Below, in pieces: positions 7,898 through 16,652 of a stretch of DNA of 64,000 bases. Made by a program: the position numbers and the translations under genes. This DNA comes from Gammaproteobacteria bacterium (GTDB lineage Bacteria; Pseudomonadota; Gammaproteobacteria; Steroidobacterales; GCA-2729495), in assembly GCA_030746435.1 (NCBI GenBank), contig JASLMV010000006.1:1-64000 (forward strand), given 5' to 3'. The notes beneath the pieces are model-generated. The model worked only from the letters and a program-made list of their open reading frames with translations. It did no database searches and was not told the DNA's origin. Within the stretch, counting starts at the first letter, position 1. Every line of letters begins with the position of its first letter.

Positions 7898-10321
7898 ATG
7901 GGGAAGGTATTGGTTTCTAAAGAAGTTTTACAGCACGTATTCAGGGTGCTGGCACTATTGCTTGTGGGTATATGCGCCGCTGCGCTACTGGCCGGTTGTG
8001 AAAGCTCCGCTGAGCGGGCGGCCGGTTACCTTGCGAAGGCGGAACAGTTTTACGAGGATAAAAACTTCGTCAAGGCAGAGCTCGAAGTTCGCAATGCTTT
8101 GCAGATCGAACCGAAGAATGCGGATGCACGCTTTTTGCTGGCACAAATTGCCGAGTCCCGTCAGGACTATGCCGAGATGGCGACGCAGTTACGGGCTGCG
8201 GTCGAATCCCGGCCCGACTTCCTGGAAGCACGCCTGAAACTGGGGACCCTGTACGTCCTGGGCCAAGCCATTGGGCCGGCCGAAGACCAGCTGGCTGTGG
8301 CGGCCAACCAGGCGCCGGACGACCCGGGTGTGCGCGTGCTGCGGGCGGGGTTACTGGCGGCCAAGGGTGAGCTGGAGGCCGCAAGCACTGAATTGAAAGC
8401 CGCACTTGAGCAAGATCCGGGTAATACCCAGGCACTGGGCCCGCTGGCCAGCGTAGTTGCAGTCGATGACCCTGAGGCGGCGTTAGTGCTTGTCGACCGG
8501 GGTATTGCGTCGAGCGACGACGACAGTCCTTTACGCCTCCTGAAGATCCAGTTACTGCAAAGGGCCGGGCGCAATGCTGACGTGGTCGCGGAATACCGTG
8601 CTCTCATAAGTGAGTTTCCCGACCAGGATGTCTATAGCTACCAGCTCGCACGCTTCCTGGTTGGTGTTGGACGTGTGGACGAAGTAGAAGCTGTCCTGCA
8701 GGACCTGATACGCAGCCGGCCTGATGACAACCAGGCCAAGCTGGCGCTGGTGCAGTTTATCAGTGGTATGCAAGGTGCTGAGCCGGCCCGGGCGCTGTTG
8801 CAGGAATTTGTAGATGCCGAGCCGGACGAACACAAGCTGCGGCTCGCACTGGGGGCGGTATTGCAGTCGACCGGGCAGGAAGACAAGGCAATCGGCGAAT
8901 ACGAATATATTACTAATGCTGCTGGTAATGACGACGAGGCGTTAACGGCAAAGGGCAGGCTGGCGGCTTTGCGTCTGGCGAAGGGTGACGAGGAAGCGGG
9001 CGAAGCGTTGATTGAAGAAGTACTGGCTGTCGATTCTTTGAACTCGCAAGCATTGCTGCTCAGAGGCGCGCTTCATTCCAACCGCAAAGAGTTTGGTGCC
9101 GCCGTTTCCGATCTGCGTAATTTACTCCGCAATGACAGCGAAAATGTGCGCGCACAATTGCTGCTTGCCCAGACGCATACAAGGGCGGGCGACGATATGC
9201 TGGCCAAAGATGCCTATCGCCGGGTGATTGAAATGAGCCCGAATAATGCAATTGCACCCATTGAACTGGTGCGGTTGCTTGTAAAAGAAAAAGAGCTCGA
9301 GCAGGCAGAGGAAATCCTGAAGACCCGGCTCAAACAGGCTCCCAGCGATATAACAGCATCGCGGTCGCTTATCGCATTACTTTTACGACGAGAGCGTTAT
9401 ACGGATGCCGAGGAAGAGGCTGTGCGCCTGGCGAGTATTCCGGAAACTCAGGCCGTGGGTGAATATCTGCGGGGCAGCATTTATCAGGTCCGTGAGCAGC
9501 ACGAGCGGGCACTGAGTGCATTCGGCATTGCACTTGAACTGGAGCCAAATGCTCGTGAGCCGCTGCAGGGGACAATTGCCAGCCTGATTCAACTCGAACG
9601 AAATGATGAAGCTGTTGCAATGCTCGAATCGATAATGGAACAGTACCCGGACAATCTTTATGCGCAAACGCTGCTCAGCCAGGTTCTTGCCGGCTCCGGC
9701 GATGTAACTGCGGCTAAAGACCTTATAGAAAACACCCTGAGCAGCAACGAAGAGTGGCTGCCTGCCTATACGGCACTTGCGGGTATGCAGGGTGGCGACG
9801 TCGATGCACAAATCAGCATTTATAAGCGCGGTCTGGAGGCCATGCCAGCCAGCCAGGAACTGGCCCTGTTGCTGGGTACCGCTTACGAGCGGGAAGGCAA
9901 ATACGAAGACGCCATTGCCGCCTACGAAAAAGTTCTCGAAGTGGATTCTGAACTGCTTGCGGTCAGAAATAACCTTGCTGCACTGCTTGCCGACTTCCGG
10001 AAGGACAGGGGGAGCCTGGAAAGGGCTCTGGAGCTTGCGGAAGGTCTGGAAGATACCGGTAATCCCGCATTTGTCGATACACTTGGCTGGGTGCACTACA
10101 GGTTGGGAAACTTTGAGGAAGCTGTTCCATTGCTTGAGGAAGCAGTTGAGCAGGCCGGTCAGATACCGGTGCTTCGTTATCATCTTGGGATGGCTTATCT
10201 TGCAGATGGTAAAAATATACTTGCGGAAGAGCAGCTTGCGCTGGCAACCGCCGATGCCGATCTGGATTTTATAGGCCGCCGCGAAGCGCAGAATGCGCTT
10301 AACGAATTGCGTAGCCGCTAG
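7898..10321 (+). CDS. prsT: PEP-CTERM-system TPR lipoprotein PrsT
   Basis: Large envelope lipoprotein built of tetratricopeptide repeats and found with exosortase/EPS loci; it presumably scaffolds polymer export or assembly. An N-terminal signal segment (VFRVLALLLVGICAAALLAGCES) ends in an LAGC lipobox, followed by about 20 TPR-like repeats such as NFVKAELEVRNALQIEP up to the C-terminus. I chose ATG 7898 because GAAGGG lies seven bases before it; an in-frame ATG at 7868 would overlap wecB by 20 bp and add 10 residues with no clear role. The protein is 807 residues, within the broad family range. The assignment rests on lipobox, repeats and neighbourhood. Confidence 0.88.
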   Translation: MGKVLVSKEVLQHVFRVLALLLVGICAAALLAGCESSAERAAGYLAKAEQFYEDKNFVKAELEVRNALQIEPKNADARFLLAQIAESRQDYAEMATQLRAAVESRPDFLEARLKLGTLYVLGQAIGPAEDQLAVAANQAPDDPGVRVLRAGLLAAKGELEAASTELKAALEQDPGNTQALGPLASVVAVDDPEAALVLVDRGIASSDDDSPLRLLKIQLLQRAGRNADVVAEYRALISEFPDQDVYSYQLARFLVGVGRVDEVEAVLQDLIRSRPDDNQAKLALVQFISGMQGAEPARALLQEFVDAEPDEHKLRLALGAVLQSTGQEDKAIGEYEYITNAAGNDDEALTAKGRLAALRLAKGDEEAGEALIEEVLAVDSLNSQALLLRGALHSNRKEFGAAVSDLRNLLRNDSENVRAQLLLAQTHTRAGDDMLAKDAYRRVIEMSPNNAIAPIELVRLLVKEKELEQAEEILKTRLKQAPSDITASRSLIALLLRRERYTDAEEEAVRLASIPETQAVGEYLRGSIYQVREQHERALSAFGIALELEPNAREPLQGTIASLIQLERNDEAVAMLESIMEQYPDNLYAQTLLSQVLAGSGDVTAAKDLIENTLSSNEEWLPAYTALAGMQGGDVDAQISIYKRGLEAMPASQELALLLGTAYEREGKYEDAIAAYEKVLEVDSELLAVRNNLAALLADFRKDRGSLERALELAEGLEDTGNPAFVDTLGWVHYRLGNFEEAVPLLEEAVEQAGQIPVLRYHLGMAYLADGKNILAEEQLALATADADLDFIGRREAQNALNELRSR

Positions 10322-10332
10322 ACTGGAAGCAA

Positions 10333-11292
10333 ATGGATTATAACCAGACTACAGATCCTCTCGTTACGGTCATTATTCCGACCTATAACCGTGCCAGTGT
10401 TCTTTATTACGCTCTGCACAGCGTAATTAACCAGACAGTTAAAGATATAGAAATCTATGTCGTTGACGATGCTTCGACAGATTCGACTGCCCAATTGGTT
10501 AAGAGCTTTGGCGATCCAAGGATTCACTATATCCAGTTCGATACTAACAAGAAGGCGGCAGCCGCCCGTAACGCGGGTATGGAGCAGGCCAGGGGAAAAT
10601 ATATTGCTTTCCTCGACAGTGACGACGAATGGCTGCCCACCAAGCTCGAGAAACAAATCAAATGCATGGAGGCCCTGTCTGATGACTGGGGCTGTTGTTA
10701 CACCGGCGCCTATGTAAGCAAGATGGGTGGATTGACGCGACATCGTGTGTATGAGCCGCGAAAGTTAGGGAATCTGGTTAAGGACCTGTTGATGGGGCGG
10801 TTTGTTATCTGGACACCCACATTCATGTTCCGACGCCAGTGCCTCGATGAAGTGGGGCTGATGGACGTTAAGCTTGTCCGCAGCCAGGACGTCGACTTTT
10901 ATATCCGGCTGCTAAGCAAGTACAAGATCATGAGTATCGAAGAGCCCCTGGTTAATATCTATCTTGCGCTGAATAAGAACCTTGCACGTGTTGCGGCGGA
11001 GTCAAGGTGCATACTGTTGGCCAAACACAAAGAACTCATCGATTCTTTCGGGGTGATGCCTTCCCGATATGTCTATTCCATATCGGATATGATTCAGGCC
11101 GAGGCATTTCTCTCGGAAGGCGAACTTGTAAAGGGTTTGACATACTTCAAGCAAGCCGTAGTTCGGAACCCCTTCCTTCCGATAAGGCGTTACCTGGCTA
11201 TTTCCCGGCATATTGCGTCGGCCTTGTTTTCCGAGCGTTACGAAGAACCGGCAGCAGTCGATGGTCGGGATATGAGCAGCCGTGACGCGTAA
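10333..11292 (+). CDS. Glycosyltransferase family 2
   Basis: GT-A inverting glycosyltransferase acting on the cytoplasmic side of the membrane. The N-terminus has the classic VTVIIPTYNRASVL start, a VVDDAS acidic pair near residue 47, and the metal-binding D95-x-D97 in FLDSDDEW. No membrane span is visible, so it is soluble or peripheral. It lies 11 bp after prsT and its stop overlaps the next start by one base (TAATG), which indicates translational coupling to the sulfotransferase. Donor and acceptor sugars cannot be predicted. Confidence 0.92.
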   Translation: MDYNQTTDPLVTVIIPTYNRASVLYYALHSVINQTVKDIEIYVVDDASTDSTAQLVKSFGDPRIHYIQFDTNKKAAAARNAGMEQARGKYIAFLDSDDEWLPTKLEKQIKCMEALSDDWGCCYTGAYVSKMGGLTRHRVYEPRKLGNLVKDLLMGRFVIWTPTFMFRRQCLDEVGLMDVKLVRSQDVDFYIRLLSKYKIMSIEEPLVNIYLALNKNLARVAAESRCILLAKHKELIDSFGVMPSRYVYSISDMIQAEAFLSEGELVKGLTYFKQAVVRNPFLPIRRYLAISRHIASALFSERYEEPAAVDGRDMSSRDA

Positions 11293-12158
11293 TGATTGAT
11301 CGTCCAGTCTTTCTGCTAGGTTCAGGCCGGTCAGGAACAACCGTTCTGTACCATCTTCTCTCGGTGCATCCTGAGTTGTGCTGGTTTTCCAATATCAGTA
11401 ACCGGGCTCCCTGGATCCCGTTCATGCCCCTTGCCCACAGAATTCTGGACTCCGGGACCAGGGGAGGCCGGGTCAAGCGAAATATCATCAATCGCAAGGG
11501 TGGGAAGCTTCATATACGTCCCGTTGAGGCCGAAACGCTTTACGATCGGGCTGGCTTTCGCCACGATATAAAAACGACCGAGGACGATTACGATCCCGAA
11601 GTAGATCGCCGGTTCCGCAAGACGGTCGAAAACCATCTCCGCTGGGCGCGCCGGCCCCGCTTCGTTAGCAAGCAGACGGCCAATAACCAGCGCTACAGGC
11701 TGCTCAACCGTATGTTCCCGGATGCGCTGTTTATCCACCTGATCCGGGACGGTCGTGCGGTAGCAAATTCGATCCGGGGCCAGCGTTGGCTTGATGTCAT
11801 CGACCTGTGGTGGCTCGAAGAAAAGGCTACCCGGCATGTTGACCAGTATGAAGAGCCTATCGAACTGTGTGGCCTGCATTGGCAACGTAATCTTGAAGAG
11901 TTGTTACTGGCGAAGGACCTTCTGGGTGAGCGCTATCTGGAAATCCGTTATGAGGATCTTATCGATGATGTTCACAGAATTGTAAAACAGGTGCTCAAAT
12001 TCGGCGACCTCGATACTTCTGCGACATATTTTGATTTCTTGCCTCAGAAGTTACCTAATATGAACAACAAGTGGCGCGATGATCTTTCCCAGAAACAGAT
12101 AGATGCTCTGCAACGGGTGATCGGGCCTTCCCTGCAGATGCTCGGTTACTCTGTCTGA
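11292..12158 (+). CDS. Sulfotransferase family protein
   Basis: PAPS-dependent sulfotransferase, likely sulfating a sugar hydroxyl or amine of the polysaccharide. The 5'-phosphosulfate loop is VFLLGSGRSGTTVLYHLLS at residues about 6-24, and the 3'-phosphate-binding segment is FIHLIRDGRAVANSIRG near residue 150. At 288 residues it matches the Sulfotransfer_1/3 families. Its ATG overlaps the glycosyltransferase stop. A second, distinct sulfotransferase closes the cluster at 15609. No PAPS-synthesis genes are present in the window. Confidence 0.9.
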   Translation: MIDRPVFLLGSGRSGTTVLYHLLSVHPELCWFSNISNRAPWIPFMPLAHRILDSGTRGGRVKRNIINRKGGKLHIRPVEAETLYDRAGFRHDIKTTEDDYDPEVDRRFRKTVENHLRWARRPRFVSKQTANNQRYRLLNRMFPDALFIHLIRDGRAVANSIRGQRWLDVIDLWWLEEKATRHVDQYEEPIELCGLHWQRNLEELLLAKDLLGERYLEIRYEDLIDDVHRIVKQVLKFGDLDTSATYFDFLPQKLPNMNNKWRDDLSQKQIDALQRVIGPSLQMLGYSV

Positions 12159-12186
12159 TTCTGCGCCGTAGGGATATTTGCAACCC

Positions 12187-13659
12187 ATGATCAGGGCGTC
12201 CGGCAGTCTGGCCCAGAAAGTGAGCACCTTTTTTCGCTCTCGAAGTAACTTTTTTCGCGACGTAGTCACCATCCTGACCGGCACTGTAGCGTCGCGCATC
12301 ATTGTGCTATTTGCCCTGCCTTTCCTGGCCCGGATTTACACGCCAGCTGAGTTTGGTGGGCTGGCGCTCTTTATGACTATCAACAACATCATCACTTCGG
12401 TGGCGATGGGTCGCTACGAGATGGCGGTGGTATTGCCGCGGGAGGACCGGGACTCGGCGCACTTGCTGCTGGCCTGTATTGGTTTGACTACGGTTACCAG
12501 CATGCTGACTTCCGTGGCATTCTGGCTCTGGGCGGGTGACCTGACCCACTTCCTTGGCAGCCCGGGTCTGGTCGAGTGGCTTTGGCTAAGCCCGGCTGTT
12601 ATCTGGTCTGTCAGCATGTTCAACGTGTTGCGCTCCTGGGCGTCACGTATGGGCGTATTCGGTGGAATAAGCCGTGCGAACGTCGGCGGAACGGCGACAA
12701 CAGTGACCGTTCAACTCACACTTGGTTTTTTGCAAAAGCTTGGCGCCGGCGGGCTGATCATCGGCCAGGCTGTCGGCCAGGCAGCCCATTTCGTGATACT
12801 GCTTAGGGAAGTTGCGCGAGGAATCTTTGCAAGTATCGGGCGTAGCCCGAGTTTTTCGCGGGTGCTCAGTTTATTGGGCCGGTATCGTCGTTTCCCGATT
12901 TACGATTGTGGTGCGAGCCTGCTAAATGCATGTTCGCGCGAGTTACCGGTTCTTATGCTTGGAGCATTCTTTTCGGCAACGATCGTCGGTTATTACTCGA
13001 TGGGTCGCCGGACGCTGGCGATGCCGCTTCAGGTTTTTGGTAATTCCATAGCCCAGGTATTTTTCCCCAAGGCCAAGCAGCAACTCGATAAGGGTAAACT
13101 TGACAAGCTTGCCAGCTCAGTTGTCTGGAAACTTTCTGTGGTGGGCATGACGCCGATGTTGCTGATCACGGTTGCCGCGCCGGAGATAATTACCATCGTA
13201 CTCGGAAAAACCTGGATCCCGTCGGGTATTTATTTCCAGTGGATTAGCATCTGGTTGCTGTCCGTTTTTATCACTGCACCGCTGGTGCAGCTGTTTAGCG
13301 TGCTGGAGCGGCAAAAGGAACGACTGGTATACCAGTCCGTCCAGATGGCGGGCCGGGCAGTATCACTCGGCTACGGCGGGCTGCAGGGTGATCCGGTGCT
13401 CGCCGTCGCATTGTTCTGCCTGTCCAGCGCAGCCGTGCACTACGCCAACTGTGTCTGGATACTGCATCGCACAGGGGTCAGGCCGCTGTCGACCGCAGGA
13501 ATATTGCTGGGTGAATTTGCCAAGGCAATCCCGTTCATTGCTATCGTTTGGTTTATTAAATGGTATTGGGGTGGCGAGTGGTTGGTTATAGCAGCGTTCA
13601 CTATTGCGGGATTTTGCTTTATGGGGCTTCGTTTCAGAGATTTATTCAGCCGCACCTGA
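12187..13659 (+). CDS. Polysaccharide flippase (Wzx/MATE-like)
   Basis: Inner-membrane oligosaccharide exporter that would flip lipid-linked repeat units to the periplasm. About 12-14 hydrophobic segments are visible, starting with IVLFALPFLARIYTPAEFGG, the hallmark of the polysaccharide synthesis (PST) flippase family. ATG 12187 is preferred over TTG 12178. The protein is 490 residues, normal for the family. No obvious Wzy polymerase accompanies it in the window. Confidence 0.88.
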   Translation: MIRASGSLAQKVSTFFRSRSNFFRDVVTILTGTVASRIIVLFALPFLARIYTPAEFGGLALFMTINNIITSVAMGRYEMAVVLPREDRDSAHLLLACIGLTTVTSMLTSVAFWLWAGDLTHFLGSPGLVEWLWLSPAVIWSVSMFNVLRSWASRMGVFGGISRANVGGTATTVTVQLTLGFLQKLGAGGLIIGQAVGQAAHFVILLREVARGIFASIGRSPSFSRVLSLLGRYRRFPIYDCGASLLNACSRELPVLMLGAFFSATIVGYYSMGRRTLAMPLQVFGNSIAQVFFPKAKQQLDKGKLDKLASSVVWKLSVVGMTPMLLITVAAPEIITIVLGKTWIPSGIYFQWISIWLLSVFITAPLVQLFSVLERQKERLVYQSVQMAGRAVSLGYGGLQGDPVLAVALFCLSSAAVHYANCVWILHRTGVRPLSTAGILLGEFAKAIPFIAIVWFIKWYWGGEWLVIAAFTIAGFCFMGLRFRDLFSRT

Positions 13660-13711
13660 TAGAAGTGGGTGTGCAGGGAATAACGGTCAGCGTTTCAGGC
13701 AGCTTTCATAC

Positions 13712-15604
13712 GTGAGTGGTTGGTTCTACATAGGCAGATCGGATAATTGTGCAGAGCGCGTGGCAGCCTTGCGCTCGCGTTTTTCGATTGCCGGGGTACC
13801 CGGGTTTAATATCAGGCAGGTTTGTGATGAACCGGATGCAGCCGTTTACTGCTGGATGTGGAAAGACAATCCGGATTGGGCGGATTTTGATGCGGCAACA
13901 GATGCAGAAAAACAGACCACATTGATACTGGACGGCTACATAAGTGATACAGGATGCTATGAGCTTAACCACGACCCTGATCAGGGCATAGCAGCCGGCT
14001 TATTGCACCTTTGGCTGCAGCATGGCGAGCGGCTGATACCGGAGCTTAATGGTTCGTTTTCGCTGACCCTGATAGATCACCGCGCAGGCAGTACAAGTGT
14101 TATCACGGATCGCTGGTGTTCCCGGCCTGTCTGGCACGGCACCGACAACGGGTGCCTGCTGCTGGGTAACTTCAGCTCGGTTGTTGCGACTCTTTTTACC
14201 GGTTCGTTACACATCGATAAAGCGGGATTGTGGTCGCTGCTTGCCGGTCACCGGCTGGTTGCCGAGAAAAGTCTGTACAGGGAAATAAGTCGCATAGGGT
14301 CAGGCCAGCTGCTTAATTTTGCCGATATTGCCAGTCCGCGTTCCCGGCGCTGGTTTGACCTGGATTACAGGCCAGATGCACAGCCTTCTGCAGACGACTG
14401 GGGTGTTGAAATTGCTGCCGCAATGCGGGCTTCAGCATCGAACCTGGCGTCTACACGGACTACTAACCTGTTTCTTAGTGGCGGCCTTGATTCACGAATA
14501 GCGGCAGGAGCCCTGGGGGAGGGTACACGTACCACAACAATTATTTCACAGGCTAACCTGAGTTCCGAGATTGCAGAACGGGTTGCGACAACGGTTGGCA
14601 GTCAGCACAGAACCCTGTACCGGGATGACAACTGGTACCTGTCGGCGTTCAATGCAGCGGCGCTGATAGCTGGTGGAAACTACAACGTTCACCACGGGCA
14701 TTTTTTCCAGGCTGTACCAAGACTGGATACGGTCCCCGGTGAAACATTCATTCTCGGAGACCTGGCAGAAAACTTTAATACTCATTACTGCCAGTTAGGT
14801 CGGGCAGTAGTCAGTAAGCTAAAGCCAGGCGAAGTTGCCGGTTACTACGCAACAATGGACAAGTACACACACAAGAAACCTGAGCAACTAAAACAAGTCT
14901 TTCGCCCCGCAGTTGCAGATGATCTGCAGGCTAGCTGGAAGGAGGAGTTCGATAAAGTTGCTGTTGCAAGTTTCCGGGTAGCAGACGATCCACGTGATGC
15001 AATGGATGCCCTGTTTCGCTGGTATGACAACTGTTTCTGCCCTACCAACATGATGCTGGAGTGTATTCGTCCGGTCGCAGGCCATGCCAACATCATGTTC
15101 GACAATGCCCTGTTTGACCTGGTGCAGCGCGTACCTGCAGATATCAAGGGCCGCGGTATCCTGCATCGCAAGATTCTCAAGCATCTTGACCGGCGTTTGC
15201 TCTGGATACCGAATTCAAATTTCTGGTTACCGCCGGGTTTCCCGCGCTGGATGGAGAAGGCCAATGTTCAGGTACGCAGGAGGCTTCGTCCGGCGGTACA
15301 TGGTTTAAGGAAGATCAGGCCGCGCCGGGGGCAGCAACAGGGTGGCGGCATAAATACGAGCAGCCCGGGTTCATGGCATGTTATGCATAAGTGGTACTGG
15401 CATGACCCGGCACACGTGAACTTTCTGGACGAACTTATTAGCGATGAGTCTGCTTTCCCTGCCGGGATATTTGACCGGTCGGCGCTCCGTGCCAGCGTAG
15501 ATGCCTTCCGGGCGGGTGATGTTAATAGGCATTTTGAGCTCTATCCCCTTATTTCCTTAGGGCTGCTGAACCAACAGATTCCTACCGCCGGAATTGAGGA
15601 CTAG
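13712..15604 (+). CDS. Asparagine synthase-related protein lacking Cys2
   Basis: ATP-pyrophosphatase-type amidotransferase of the asparagine synthetase B superfamily, of the sort found in glycan clusters where it may amidate a uronic acid. An N-terminal Ntn-like domain (about 1-200) is followed by a synthetase domain with the PP-loop SGGLDS at residues 256-261. The nearest plausible start is GTG 13712 (VSGWFYIGRSDN), 52 bases after the flippase stop; an in-frame ATG at 13604 lies inside the flippase gene. Neither start puts a cysteine at position 2, so the glutaminase nucleophile is missing and the N-terminal domain is probably non-catalytic. It would then use free ammonia or perform a different adenylation. 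Family is firm; product is unknown. Confidence 0.82.
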   Translation: MSGWFYIGRSDNCAERVAALRSRFSIAGVPGFNIRQVCDEPDAAVYCWMWKDNPDWADFDAATDAEKQTTLILDGYISDTGCYELNHDPDQGIAAGLLHLWLQHGERLIPELNGSFSLTLIDHRAGSTSVITDRWCSRPVWHGTDNGCLLLGNFSSVVATLFTGSLHIDKAGLWSLLAGHRLVAEKSLYREISRIGSGQLLNFADIASPRSRRWFDLDYRPDAQPSADDWGVEIAAAMRASASNLASTRTTNLFLSGGLDSRIAAGALGEGTRTTTIISQANLSSEIAERVATTVGSQHRTLYRDDNWYLSAFNAAALIAGGNYNVHHGHFFQAVPRLDTVPGETFILGDLAENFNTHYCQLGRAVVSKLKPGEVAGYYATMDKYTHKKPEQLKQVFRPAVADDLQASWKEEFDKVAVASFRVADDPRDAMDALFRWYDNCFCPTNMMLECIRPVAGHANIMFDNALFDLVQRVPADIKGRGILHRKILKHLDRRLLWIPNSNFWLPPGFPRWMEKANVQVRRRLRPAVHGLRKIRPRRGQQQGGGINTSSPGSWHVMHKWYWHDPAHVNFLDELISDESAFPAGIFDRSALRASVDAFRAGDVNRHFELYPLISLGLLNQQIPTAGIED

Positions 15605-15608
15605 CGGC

Positions 15609-16565
15609 ATGCCGGTCCCGAATTTTTTTCTTGTCGGTGGCCCACGATGTGGTTCGACCTTCCTGTATCACTATCTGGAGCAGCACCCGGATATATTCTT
15701 CTCGGCCCGAAAAGAAACCCATTTTTTCTCAAAAGACTTCCATGCTGAATGCGATGAATTACAAGGGGAACGCGGGAAGGAAATGACAATATTCAGCATA
15801 CGGGATGAGCAGGAATACCTGGATCAGTATGCTGATTGTGGAGCGGCCACAACCATAGGAGATGCTTCTACGAGTCATCTTTATTCAAGGGTAGCAGCGC
15901 AGGGTATCGCCGAATTCAATCCGGAAGCCAAAATCCTGATCAGCATCCGCAACCCGGTAGATCAAATGCGATCATGGCACTCCTACCTGGTGCGACACCG
16001 TGAAGAACCCGTCACAAATTTTGCAGAAGCAGTAAGGCGAAATGCCATGGGCCTGGCTGCTGGCGACTATTCTAATGCTCTTCGGCATGCGACCAGGATT
16101 AACTACCGTTACATTACTGACTACGGTATGCACCTGGAACGGTTCCGACAGTATTTTTCTGATGATCAAATCCTGGTCGTCGTCTTTGATGATTTCATGG
16201 TGAACCCTGCCCGGGAGTTCCGGCAGATTATGGAGTTCCTGGGTGTCGACCCGAACATTGCCGACGAGCTGAACTATGAGAAGCGTAATACCAATAAGCA
16301 GCTCATGTTTGCCAGTTTATTCGGGCGCCTGGTCAACCGTGACTCGTTTCTCCGCAAGATCGGGGATGCAATACTGCCACGTAGTTTCGCGAAGACGATA
16401 CATTCCCGCCTGATTACGGCCTTTACCACCTCTCATGAACGGCCGGATGACAACCGGGAAGCTGTCTCAGAACTGCGGGAAGAACTACGTCCCCGCATAG
16501 CCCGCCTGGGGAGTCTTATTGACCGGGACCTGGTCAGTCTCTGGGGCTTTGACGGCGACCACTGA
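15609..16565 (+). CDS. Sulfotransferase (heparan N-sulfotransferase-like)
   Basis: Second PAPS-dependent sulfotransferase of the cluster. The 5'-phosphosulfate loop is FLVGGPRCGSTFLYHYLEQHP near the N-terminus, ending in KETHFFS, a combination seen in the heparan/NDST-like bacterial family. ISIRNPVDQMRSWHSYL is the 3'-phosphate-binding segment. ATG 15609 is chosen because GAGGA lies eight bases upstream, four bases after the previous stop; a TTG at 15594 would overlap that gene. The protein is 318 residues. It differs clearly from the sulfotransferase at 11292, so two positions may be sulfated. It is the last gene of the polysaccharide cluster. Confidence 0.9.
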   Translation: MPVPNFFLVGGPRCGSTFLYHYLEQHPDIFFSARKETHFFSKDFHAECDELQGERGKEMTIFSIRDEQEYLDQYADCGAATTIGDASTSHLYSRVAAQGIAEFNPEAKILISIRNPVDQMRSWHSYLVRHREEPVTNFAEAVRRNAMGLAAGDYSNALRHATRINYRYITDYGMHLERFRQYFSDDQILVVVFDDFMVNPAREFRQIMEFLGVDPNIADELNYEKRNTNKQLMFASLFGRLVNRDSFLRKIGDAILPRSFAKTIHSRLITAFTTSHERPDDNREAVSELREELRPRIARLGSLIDRDLVSLWGFDGDH

Positions 16566-16652
16566 CTGGTATCATGGCCACGTCCTGCGTGCCCTGGCTC
16601 GCTTCCAGTCTCCACAGTCACTTACACTAGCCTTGAGCTTAAGGTATCCCGC

